Source of the DNA: Anaerolineales bacterium | Lineage (GTDB): Bacteria > Chloroflexota > Anaerolineae > 4572-78 > J111 | Reading direction: 5' to 3' | Assembly: GCA_012032575.1 (NCBI GenBank) | Contig: JAAUSP010000182.1 | Coordinates: 1-12,619, forward strand | DNA length: 12,619 bases | Part shown: positions 6,745 through 12,619 of the stretch, in pieces | Position numbering within the stretch: the first letter of the stretch is position 1 | Layout of the letters: every line of letters begins with the position of its first letter | The notes under the pieces: generated by a model | What the model saw: the letters and a program-made list of their open reading frames with translations, nothing else | What the model was told of the DNA's origin: nothing | The model's database searches: none | Made by a program: the position numbers and the translations under genes

Positions 6745-7746
6745 ATGTTACCTATCATCATTGGAGTGCTCGTGGTGCTCACCCTGGCTACCCTGGCTGG
6801 CGGAATTATCATATCGAGAAGGGGGGCCGATGCAACCCAGGCCCGGTTGGGGCAATTTGTGGGTGGCGGTACGCTGGACGGTGCCGATGACGAGGATAAA
6901 AAGAAATCGAGCGGGCCGTCGCTGCTGACCCAAAACCTGGACCAGGTGATTGAAGAGCGGGGGCTGGGCAAAAATTTGGCGACTGAATTGGCCCGCGCTG
7001 ATTTAAAAATCACTGTGGCCGAGTTCTGGGCGTTGAACGTGATTTCGATTGTTGGGGTGATGGGCCTGGCCTGGCTTGTTTACGGCGGTTTTATCATGCC
7101 CCTGATTGGGGCGGTGGTCGGCTTCTTTTTGCCCAAATTCTGGCTAAAGATGCGTCAGGGAGCGCGGTTGAAGCGGTTTAACAATCAATTGGGTGATGGT
7201 ATTACCCTGATGGCCAATGGTTTGCGCTCCGGTTACTCTTTGTTGCAAGCCATGGATGCGGTGGGCCGGGAAATGCCGGAACCGATGGCTATAGAGTTTA
7301 AACGGGTTGTGCGCGAGGTGGGTCTGGGGGTAAGCAACGACCGGGCCTTTAACAATTTGCTGCGCCGCGTGCCCAGCGATGACCTGGATTTAATGATTAC
7401 TGCTATTAATGTGCAGCATGAGATCGGTGGTAACCTGGCCGAGATTCTGGAAATTATCGGTTTTGTCATCAGAGAACGGGTTCGGATCAAAGGCGAAATC
7501 GCCGTTTTGACGGCGCAAGGCCAATTATCGGGTTACATTATTTCAGGCTTGCCGATAGCGTTGGGGCTGCTGCTCTACGCTATGAATCAAGACTATATCG
7601 GTAAAATGGTCTTCTCCTGCGACTCGCTGGGAATTACCCCGGAAAAGTGTACTCAACCTTGTGGCTGGATTATGATTGGGGCCGGTATGTTGATGATTGT
7701 CAGCGGCTTTTTTGCCATTCAAAAAATTATTGCGATTGAAGTGTAG
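6745..7746 (+). CDS. tadB: TadB, inner-membrane platform protein of the Flp pilus
   Basis: A 333-residue polytopic protein of the type II secretion F (T2SSF) family. A first membrane segment spans residues 3-24. A charged cytoplasmic stretch leads to a hydrophobic pair (about 96-133). The T2SSF domain follows (about 145-255), with FNNQLGDGITLMANGLRSGYSLLQAM and HEIGGNLAEILEIIGFVIRERVRIKGEI. Two further segments lie at about 262-280 and 307-327. Cys292, Cys302 and Cys306 fall in the loop between the last two, possibly outside the membrane. With TadC it should form the base that CpaF drives. GGAGG at 6734-6738 lies 6 bases before the ATG. The gene starts 52 bases after cpaF; that gap contains an 11-codon reading frame ending one base before this ATG. 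Confidence 0.95.
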   Translation: MLPIIIGVLVVLTLATLAGGIIISRRGADATQARLGQFVGGGTLDGADDEDKKKSSGPSLLTQNLDQVIEERGLGKNLATELARADLKITVAEFWALNVISIVGVMGLAWLVYGGFIMPLIGAVVGFFLPKFWLKMRQGARLKRFNNQLGDGITLMANGLRSGYSLLQAMDAVGREMPEPMAIEFKRVVREVGLGVSNDRAFNNLLRRVPSDDLDLMITAINVQHEIGGNLAEILEIIGFVIRERVRIKGEIAVLTAQGQLSGYIISGLPIALGLLLYAMNQDYIGKMVFSCDSLGITPEKCTQPCGWIMIGAGMLMIVSGFFAIQKIIAIEV

Positions 7747-7787
7747 GTTTTTAGGTGTTCAGGGGTTTAGTTTAACGGAGGTTGATG

Positions 7788-8744
7788 ATGGATCCAATCA
7801 TCCTTATCCTTATCGTGGTGGTGGGGGTGGGACTTACCGGCGCGCTGGTATATTTTGGCCTGCGGGCTTCGTCTTCTGCTGCCGGTGGCGGCGGCGGTGA
7901 TATTCAGGTTCGCCTCGAAGAGTTTGCCGGTCGGGCCACACCCTTAACCCTTGAAGAAATTGAGTTATCACAACCCTTTGTTCAGCGGGTTATCCGCCCC
8001 AATTTGATCAGGTTGGGTAATGCCCTGGGTAAGTTTTCACCTTCAAAATCACGGGCTGCCGCTGAATTGATGCTGGAGCGGGCGGGTCGGCCTTATGGCT
8101 GGGGCGCTACCGAATTTTTGGGGCTGCGTCTCTTTGTTGCGGTGATTTTTGGGGTTTTGACTTTTTTGATAACCGTTATCTCACCTACAGTTGGTCCCCT
8201 GGCTAAGATTCTGGCTCCGCTGGTCGCTGCGCTCATTGGGTTTGTCTTGCCGGTTCTCTGGATCAGGTCAAAAATCAATAGGCGAAAGAAAGAGATTATT
8301 AAAAGTCTACCCGATGCGATGGACCTGCTGACTATTGCGGTTGAAGCCGGTATGGGCTTTGACGGCGCTTTGCAGAAAGTGGCTGAAAAATGGGATAACG
8401 AACTGAGCCGGGGGTTTGCCAAGGTGGTCCACGAAATGCGGCTGGGCGTGATTCGACGCGAAGCTTTGCGCAATATGAGCAACAATATGGATGTGCCCGA
8501 CGTGACCAGTTTTGTGGCGGCCATTATTCAGGCGGATCAATTGGGCGTGAGTATCGCTAAAATTCTGCGGGTTCAATCTGAACAGATGCGTACCAAGCGC
8601 CGGCAGCGCGCCGAGGAACAGGCCAACAAAGCGCCCATCAAAATGCTTTTCCCGATGGTATTTTTGATCTTCCCGGCGCTGTTTGTGGTTCTTTTGGGGC
8701 CAGCCGTTATCATCCTGATGGAAACATTCTGGGTAGGCCAGTAA
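7788..8744 (+). CDS. tadC: TadC, second inner-membrane platform protein
   Basis: A second T2SSF-family protein, paralogous to TadB. From the start used here (318 residues), a membrane segment spans about 4-26. A Gly-rich linker follows, then a hydrophobic block (about 112-160), then the T2SSF domain with KSLPDAMDLLTIAVEAGMGFDGAL (about 172-195) and QADQLGVSIAKILRVQSEQMRTKRRQRAEEQANKAP, and a final segment (about 285-311). The C-terminal half with RRQRAEEQA(N/A)KAP is typical of TadC. Three in-frame start codons are adjacent (TTG 7782, ATG 7785, ATG 7788). GGAGG at 7777-7781 is 6 bases before ATG 7788, which decides the choice. It follows tadB by 41 bases and would pair with TadB in the membrane. 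Confidence 0.94.
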   Translation: MDPIILILIVVVGVGLTGALVYFGLRASSSAAGGGGGDIQVRLEEFAGRATPLTLEEIELSQPFVQRVIRPNLIRLGNALGKFSPSKSRAAAELMLERAGRPYGWGATEFLGLRLFVAVIFGVLTFLITVISPTVGPLAKILAPLVAALIGFVLPVLWIRSKINRRKKEIIKSLPDAMDLLTIAVEAGMGFDGALQKVAEKWDNELSRGFAKVVHEMRLGVIRREALRNMSNNMDVPDVTSFVAAIIQADQLGVSIAKILRVQSEQMRTKRRQRAEEQANKAPIKMLFPMVFLIFPALFVVLLGPAVIILMETFWVGQ

Positions 8745-8753
8745 CCAAAGCTG

Positions 8754-9098
8754 ATGCGCGTCTTTAATCAGACTCGCAATGCGCTGCTGGTCGGCCAGGG
8801 TCGGGAGGCCAACAATTTTTGGCTCAGACTGCGCGGTTTGTTAGGCGTTGCCGGCCTACAGCCAGGGGAAGGATTAATTTTAGTCGGCGAAAAGAGTATC
8901 CACACCCTGTTTATGAAATTTTCCATTGATGTGGTGTATGCCGATAAACACCTGAAGGTGATTCGGACCGACATCAATATGACTCCGTATCGTTTAGGGC
9001 CTTTGGTGCTTCAATCCGCTTATGTGGTTGAAATGCCGGTGGGCACCATTGTAAGTACAGCGACCGAGGTGGGTGATCAGCTAAAATTTGAAGCTTGA
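8754..9098 (+). CDS. DUF192 family protein
   Basis: A 114-residue protein of the DUF192 family, recognised by FWLRLRGLLG (about 22-31), GLILVGEKSIHTLFMKFSIDVVYADKHLKVI (about 40-70), and a PYRLGPLVLQSAYVVEMPVGTI stretch (about 78-99). The family has a small beta-barrel fold and no firmly established function. Many members are exported, but this one has no signal peptide and looks cytoplasmic. Its ATG is 9 bases after the tadC stop with no clear Shine-Dalgarno sequence, so it is probably translated by coupling to tadC. The linkage to a tad locus recurs in Gram-positive and Chloroflexota genomes as far as I recall, suggesting but not proving a link to pili. Confidence 0.88.
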   Translation: MRVFNQTRNALLVGQGREANNFWLRLRGLLGVAGLQPGEGLILVGEKSIHTLFMKFSIDVVYADKHLKVIRTDINMTPYRLGPLVLQSAYVVEMPVGTIVSTATEVGDQLKFEA

Positions 9099-9099
9099 C

Positions 9100-9129
9100 T
9101 TGAAAATTGGCGTCATACCTTGCTAAAAT
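9100..9129 (+). promoter_or_regulatory. Promoter candidate for comF and hpf
   Basis: TTGAAA (9100-9105) and TAAAAT (9124-9129) are 18 bases apart, each matching the consensus at five of six positions. It begins directly after the DUF192 stop codon, and transcription would start near 9136, about 20 bases before the comF start. This would separate comF-hpf from the pilus genes. Confidence 0.5.
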
Positions 9130-9154
9130 TATTAGCCAGGTGGTGAGATAATCC

Positions 9155-9862
9155 GTGCTAACCCACATCCAAAAAACCAGTCAATCCCTGCTTGATTTAT
9201 TATTCCCCCCCAGGTGTGTCAACTGCCAAGCTGCCGATAGTTGGTTGTGCCCAAACTGCTTGAGTCAAATAGTTTTTATTTCCCCCCCCATTTGCCGGCG
9301 CTGCGGCACTCCTGTGGCTCCTGGTAATCTCAATTGCAAACAGTGCCACCATAACCCTTTACAGTATATTGACGGCATCAGGTCGGCTTCTTACTTTGAA
9401 GATAGCCCGATTCGCCCAGCCATACACTTGCTGAAATACCGCAATCATAAAGCGGTTGCTTTCATTCTGGCAACAATTTTGGCTGAGGCCTACCGGCGCT
9501 TCCAGCTTAAGGTAGATGTTATTATGCCTGTGCCGCTTCATCCTTCCCGGCTTCGTGAGCGAGGGTACAATCAAAGCGAACTGCTGGCCAAAAGTCTGAG
9601 CGAGTTGCTTGACCTGCCCCTGGATTCAAGGACGCTCCAGCGGACCCGCTCTACCAAATCCCAAATGACATTAGGGTTTAATGAACGACATCAAAATGTA
9701 GCGGAGGCTTTTGCTTGCGAAAGTTTCGCCGGAACAGGACAAACCATTCTCTTAGTTGATGATGTTTGTACCACCGGTTCAACCTTGGATGCCTGCGCCG
9801 ATGCTCTAAAAAAAATGGGCGTCGGCGCTGTCTGGGGACTAACTTTAGCGAAGGCGCGTTAG
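9155..9862 (+). CDS. comF: ComF family protein (phosphoribosyltransferase-like, competence-related)
   Basis: A 235-residue ComFC-type protein. The N-terminus has eight cysteines in four pairs, C21-C24, C32-C35, C47-C50 and C61-C64, fitting two zinc sites. The C-terminal part is a type I phosphoribosyltransferase fold with RERGYNQSELLAKSL (about 134-148) and the PRPP-binding loop ILLVDDVCTTGSTLDAC (198-214). In naturally competent bacteria ComFC is needed for DNA uptake; its reaction is not established, and homologues occur in many non-competent species. The start is GTG at 9155, with GGTGAG at 9142-9147, 7 bases upstream. Two C-runs (C7 at 9205-9211, C8 at 9282-9289) occur in the zinc region and keep the frame. 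It lies 35 bases before hpf and is probably co-transcribed with it. Confidence 0.94.
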   Translation: MLTHIQKTSQSLLDLLFPPRCVNCQAADSWLCPNCLSQIVFISPPICRRCGTPVAPGNLNCKQCHHNPLQYIDGIRSASYFEDSPIRPAIHLLKYRNHKAVAFILATILAEAYRRFQLKVDVIMPVPLHPSRLRERGYNQSELLAKSLSELLDLPLDSRTLQRTRSTKSQMTLGFNERHQNVAEAFACESFAGTGQTILLVDDVCTTGSTLDACADALKKMGVGAVWGLTLAKAR

Positions 9863-9897
9863 TTCTCAAATCTAAATTTCATAGAAAGGAAACAAAC

Positions 9898-10470
9898 ATG
9901 CAACTGCTTCTCAAGGGAAAAAACTTTGTTATTTCTGATCGAGTCCGCACCTATGTAGAAAAGAAAATGGAGAAGCTGGACCGGTATCTGCCCGAAGTTG
10001 ACGAAGCTCGGGTGGAGATTACCCAGGAAAAAACGAAAAGTGCCAAAGATAGAAATGTGGTTCAAGTAACCCTGCGGACCAATGGCACTATCTTGCGCGC
10101 CGAAGAACGTTCTGAGGCCATCTATGCTTCAATTGATGCCGTTGTGGATAAGATTTATCGCCAGATTGTACGCTATAAAGACAAACGGGTTGACCGTCAC
10201 CAGGGCCACCTGGGCAACAAACGGCCGGACGAGGAGATGCCCATGCTTGACCCGGAAATCTTGACCGCCCTGGCCGAAGAAAGTGAGCGCAAAATTGTCC
10301 GGACCAAAAAATTCCAGGTGATCCCCATGAACGAAGAGGAAGCCGTGGAACAAATGGAACTGCTGGGGCACGATTTCTTTGTTTTCTACAATGTTAATCT
10401 GGGCCGAATCAACGTGCTTTATCGTCGCACTGATGATGATTACGGTTTATTAGACCCCGAATTAACCTAA
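9898..10470 (+). CDS. hpf: Long-form ribosome hibernation promoting factor
   Basis: A 190-residue protein with an N-terminal RaiA/HPF domain (1 to about 98, MQLLLKGKNFVISDRVRTYVEKKMEKLDRYLP onward), a short linker, and a C-terminal domain (about 133-187, KIVRTKKFQVIPMNEEEAVEQMELLGHDFFVFYN and a final GRINVLYRRTDDDYGLLDPEL). The second domain marks the long form, which dimerises 70S ribosomes into inactive 100S particles in stationary phase or starvation. The frame extends further upstream to 9766 within comF, but the ATG at 9898 has AAAGGA 7 bases before it and begins exactly where the family does. It is followed by a strong terminator, so it ends a comF-hpf unit. Confidence 0.96.
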   Translation: MQLLLKGKNFVISDRVRTYVEKKMEKLDRYLPEVDEARVEITQEKTKSAKDRNVVQVTLRTNGTILRAEERSEAIYASIDAVVDKIYRQIVRYKDKRVDRHQGHLGNKRPDEEMPMLDPEILTALAEESERKIVRTKKFQVIPMNEEEAVEQMELLGHDFFVFYNVNLGRINVLYRRTDDDYGLLDPELT

Positions 10471-10492
10471 AAATTCAACCTGACTGAGGAGT

Positions 10493-10530
10493 GGGGGCGA
10501 GGCATGAACGTGCCCGCCCCCTTTACTTTT
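10493..10530 (+). terminator. Strong intrinsic terminator after hpf
   Basis: GGGGGCG (10493-10499) pairs with CGCCCCC (10515-10521). Inside it GGCA (10501-10504) pairs with TGCC (10511-10514) around the loop TGAACG, with one bulged A. A T-rich tail, TTTACTTTT, follows at 10522-10530. This is the clearest intrinsic terminator in the window, 22 bases after the hpf stop. It ends only 4 bases before the next ATG. Confidence 0.85.
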
Positions 10531-10534
10531 ATTA

Positions 10535-11212
10535 ATGCAATTAGCCATTGACGGGCAATGTCAAACATTTATTCCCCTGGCAACCTTTCGCAGTCAGCGC
10601 GGGTTGCCCCCCGAATTTGCTGTGGCCTATTTTGAGCCAAAAGAATGGCAGGGTCTGGGCAGCATGGAGGGTTCGAGTCAAGCGCTGCTACAGATGCGGC
10701 AGCGGCTGCTGGATGCAGTTCCCCAAACCGTGCCTCTGACCGAGCTTATCCCCCAAGCTCAAGCCATCACCGATTGCTTCCACCATGAGCTGGCAGCGAT
10801 CAATTCTCAAATCGGGCTGCGCGAGGTTGAAGTGGAATTTGCCGTGGCCGGCTTTGCCGATGTCATGCAGAGCGTCGCCTACAACCTGATTCAATTGAGC
10901 CACACCCACCAGCATAACCTGGCTCAGGTTAAAAATCAGTTCGACTTTTCAAGCCTCTATCAGAATTGGCTGGATGCTTCAGCGCGGGTATCCGCGCCCC
11001 CTCGTTCCTATTTGCATGAGGGTATTTCTTACCGGATTCAAATTGTCTACAATGCTTATGGGCGGGTAGGGCTAAAAGTCAGCGCAGCCGATGAGGTTTA
11101 TTATGTACTTGACCCGACTCTGGGCTGTCCGGCGGCCAACTACATGTTTGATTTATGCGATGCGGTAGCCCAGGCGCTCTTCGCTGCTTTAACGTTGAAC
11201 GTTCAACGTTAA
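10535..11212 (+). CDS. Hypothetical protein, 225 residues
   Basis: I do not recognise this protein. It is soluble-looking, with no signal peptide or membrane segment. The middle (about 55-130) looks helical. The C-terminal part, RSYLHEGISYRIQIVYNAYGRVGLKVSAADEVYYVLDPTLGCPAANYMFDLCDAVAQALFAAL, looks alpha/beta and ends in LTLNVQR, encoded by a palindrome. The ATG is the only usual start after an in-frame stop at 10505. It has no Shine-Dalgarno sequence and sits 4 bases past the hpf terminator. A TACTTT at 10524-10529, 5 bases before the ATG, would fit a leaderless start, but no -35 box is apparent. The product could also be rarely made, although the frame shows normal codon use across its length. 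Confidence 0.65.
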   Translation: MQLAIDGQCQTFIPLATFRSQRGLPPEFAVAYFEPKEWQGLGSMEGSSQALLQMRQRLLDAVPQTVPLTELIPQAQAITDCFHHELAAINSQIGLREVEVEFAVAGFADVMQSVAYNLIQLSHTHQHNLAQVKNQFDFSSLYQNWLDASARVSAPPRSYLHEGISYRIQIVYNAYGRVGLKVSAADEVYYVLDPTLGCPAANYMFDLCDAVAQALFAALTLNVQR

Positions 11213-11213
11213 A
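11188..11213. repeat. Perfect 26-base palindrome at the overlapping ends of convergent genes
   Basis: Arms TTTAACGTTGAAC and GTTCAACGTTAAA are exact reverse complements with no loop. Within it and just past it, the hexamer AACGTT occurs four times at exact 7-base steps (11191, 11198, 11205, 11212). The element contains both stop codons of the convergent genes and encodes LTLNVQR on both strands. It may be an inserted repeat unit, and its hairpin could end transcription in both directions although it has no long U-run. Confidence 0.85.
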
Positions 11214-11971
11214 CGTTCGGCCTGATACAGCTTATTTAAGCGCAGGTAAGTGATAAACATATACCAGCTCATCAGGCTGCAGACCTGCAACCCCACCCAG
11301 CCATCTTTGTATCCCTGCAACAAAAAATAACGCCGGCGAAATTCGCGCAAAGGCATGCTCAGGTAGGTCCACGGCCTGGCCCGAATGCCTTTTTCTTTCA
11401 GGATTTTGGCTTCAAAATCAATGTAGCGATCCTGCTTGAATTTAAATTGGGCCAGCGAGTCATAGTTATAATGGATGAGATGCTCTTTTAAATAATCAGC
11501 CGATCCATCCAACATCACAATCTCGTGGACCTGGCGCTCCGGGTCATACTGGGCCGCGTCGAGCCGCATCAGCCGCAATTGATAATCGGGGTACCAGCCG
11601 CCGCCGCGCATGGTGTGGCCCCACATAATGTTGTAGCGGGGCGTCCACCAGCCTGCGGCCTGGCTGTTTTGAATCACCTGCCGGATTTCCTGAGCCAGTT
11701 CCGGCGTGACCCGTTCATCCGCGTCCACAAACAGAATCCAATCGCCGCCCAGACTGCGGGCATTGTTCAGCGCCAAATTCCTGGCTATGGCAAAATTGAC
11801 AAACTTATGCTGAAATACGTGCGCGCCCAACGTTTGGGCGATGTCAACAGTGCCGTCTGTGCTGAAAGAGTCTTCCAGAATGACGGCATCGGCCCACTGG
11901 ACGCTCTTGATACAATCGCCAATATGACGCGCCTCGTTTTTGCTTAAAATCGCGGCGATGATTTTGGTCAT
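11189..11971 (-). CDS. Family 2 glycosyltransferase (WaaE/KdtX-like)
   Basis: A 260-residue GT-A fold enzyme beginning MTKIIAAILSKNEARHIGDCI, with EDSFSTDGTVDIA (33-45), NFAIARNLAL (59-68), and the metal/nucleotide-sugar motif FVDADER (81-87, the DxD being Asp83-Ala-Asp85). Downstream come RGGGWYPDYQLRLMR and VHEIVMLDG, as in the WaaE/KdtX-like branch that adds a glucose to surface polysaccharide. The donor and acceptor here are unknown. The reading frame could begin at a TTG at 11989, but ATG 11971 is preferred: it overlaps the upstream gene's stop as ATGA and has GGGAA about 8 bases before it. It is translationally coupled to the second glycosyltransferase. Its last codons lie in the palindrome shared with the gene at 10535. 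Confidence 0.92.
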   Translation of the reverse strand: MTKIIAAILSKNEARHIGDCIKSVQWADAVILEDSFSTDGTVDIAQTLGAHVFQHKFVNFAIARNLALNNARSLGGDWILFVDADERVTPELAQEIRQVIQNSQAAGWWTPRYNIMWGHTMRGGGWYPDYQLRLMRLDAAQYDPERQVHEIVMLDGSADYLKEHLIHYNYDSLAQFKFKQDRYIDFEAKILKEKGIRARPWTYLSMPLREFRRRYFLLQGYKDGWVGLQVCSLMSWYMFITYLRLNKLYQAERLTLNVQR

Positions 11972-12619
11972 CCTGCTTTTCCCTGCCAAATATTGATAAC
12001 TTGCCGGTAGCCGACAAGTCGCTCGGCCAGTTCAGCCTGGTTCAACTCGCCCCGGCTGGCGGCCTGAGTATCCTGGTCGGCTAGCCGCTGCAGCCCCAGC
12101 CGCACCACTTGAGCAGCCAGCCACACCTTCAACGGATGATAATGCTTGTGGTAAAATTGGGCGCGGCTGGTCCACAGATTGATAAAACTGCTCATTTTTA
12201 CCTGGCCGGTACTCTGACCGCCAAAATGGGTAATTCGCGCTGCCGGCACGCAGTAGGCCGGCCAACCGGCTGCCGCCATGCGCTTGCTCCAGTCCACTTC
12301 TTCAACATACATTTTGTATTGCTCGTCGAGGAGTCCCACCGCCTGGATAGCCTCCCGCCGGACACACATGGCTGCGCCCAAAGGGTGATCCACCCGAAAG
12401 GGCCGCCCGGCCTCATACACCGAGCGCGGATAGCGCCCGTTCAGGCGGGACTCGACCAGCCGGCCCGGCAGGGGCAGTAATTCAATCGCCAATTGCCATA
12501 CTCCCGGAAAACCAAAGACGCTGTGCTGGAACGAGCCATCGCCGTACACCAGCCGCGCCCCGGCAACGCCGGCTTGAGGGTGGTCCTTGATAAAGTCAAA
12601 TAACGCTCTCAGCGCACCG
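11968..12619 (-). CDS. Family 2 glycosyltransferase (rhamnosyltransferase-like), 5' end missing
   Basis: The frame stays open to the right edge, so this is the C-terminal 216 residues of a larger enzyme. A GTG at 12549 is only an internal codon, because the sequence before it (ALRALFDFIKDHPQAGVAGARL) fits the family. Visible features are the GARLVYGDGSFQ strand region, HPLGAAMCVRREAIQAVGLLDEQYKMYVEEVDWSKRMAAAGW with the acidic EEVDW motif near the active site, and VPAARITHFGGQST. These match GT2 proteins of the WbbL/rhamnosyltransferase type acting on cell-surface polysaccharides. The DxD motif lies outside the window. The final TGA overlaps the ATG of the next glycosyltransferase by ATGA, showing a coupled two-gene unit. 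Confidence 0.9.
   Translation of the reverse strand, partial: GALRALFDFIKDHPQAGVAGARLVYGDGSFQHSVFGFPGVWQLAIELLPLPGRLVESRLNGRYPRSVYEAGRPFRVDHPLGAAMCVRREAIQAVGLLDEQYKMYVEEVDWSKRMAAAGWPAYCVPAARITHFGGQSTGQVKMSSFINLWTSRAQFYHKHYHPLKVWLAAQVVRLGLQRLADQDTQAASRGELNQAELAERLVGYRQVINIWQGKAG

Noticed and set aside
9766..9897. Upstream extension of the hpf frame into the end of comF
   Set aside because: The added 44 residues are Arg/Lys/Cys-rich, overlap comF in another frame, and lie before an ATG with a good ribosome binding site where the HPF family begins.
10504..10551. Fifteen-codon ATG reading frame inside the hpf terminator (ATG AAC GTG...)
   Set aside because: It lies in the terminator hairpin and is out of frame with the next gene; GGAG at 10488-10491 is 12 bases away. 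It looks like chance.
11972..11989. TTG start for the first glycosyltransferase, six codons earlier
   Set aside because: ATG 11971 has an ATGA overlap with the upstream gene and a suitably placed GGGAA; the family normally starts close to the KIIAAILSKNE strand.
1..12619. CRISPR array, toxin-antitoxin pair, phage or transposase genes
   Set aside because: Looked for on both strands; no regularly spaced direct repeats with spacers, no recognisable toxin, integrase or transposase motif, and all credible frames are accounted for by pilus, competence, ribosome and glycosyltransferase genes.

Overview
The window reads as a bacterial chromosome segment, most likely from an uncultivated or environmental member of the Chloroflexota (Anaerolineae-like). 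That is an inference from gene content and style: a tad (tight adherence) pilus locus without secretin or lipoprotein genes, Thr-Pro repeat linkers on secreted proteins, a receiver domain fused to CpaE, and several long perfect palindromes between genes. I could not run a search to confirm it.

Region 1 (1-8744, all + strand) is a tad pilus assembly locus. In order it holds a von Willebrand A (vWA) domain protein cut by the left edge, an unusually long TadE-like pseudopilin, CpaB/RcpC broken by a -1 frameshift in a C7 run, CpaE with an N-terminal receiver domain, the ATPase CpaF/TadA, and the platform proteins TadB and TadC. CpaF would power the machine, TadB/TadC form its inner-membrane base, CpaE would localise it, and the TadE-like and vWA proteins would be surface parts of the fibre or adhesin. 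The major Flp pilin and the prepilin peptidase are not in the window. A strong sigma70-type promoter lies just before cpaB, and a 281-base gap with a hairpin separates cpaB from cpaE.

Region 2 (8754-10530, + strand) has a small DUF192 protein directly after tadC, then comF (with its own promoter candidate) and a long-form ribosome hibernation factor (hpf). A strong intrinsic terminator closes this unit.

Region 3 (10535-12619) has an unrecognised 225-residue protein on the + strand. It converges on two minus-strand family 2 glycosyltransferases, the second cut by the right edge. The convergent genes overlap tail to tail in a perfect 26-base palindrome, so both proteins end in the same residues, LTLNVQR. 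No tRNA, rRNA, CRISPR array, transposase or phage gene was seen. The most notable observations are the shared palindromic gene tail, the cpaB frameshift, and the dispersed palindromes in the gaps.
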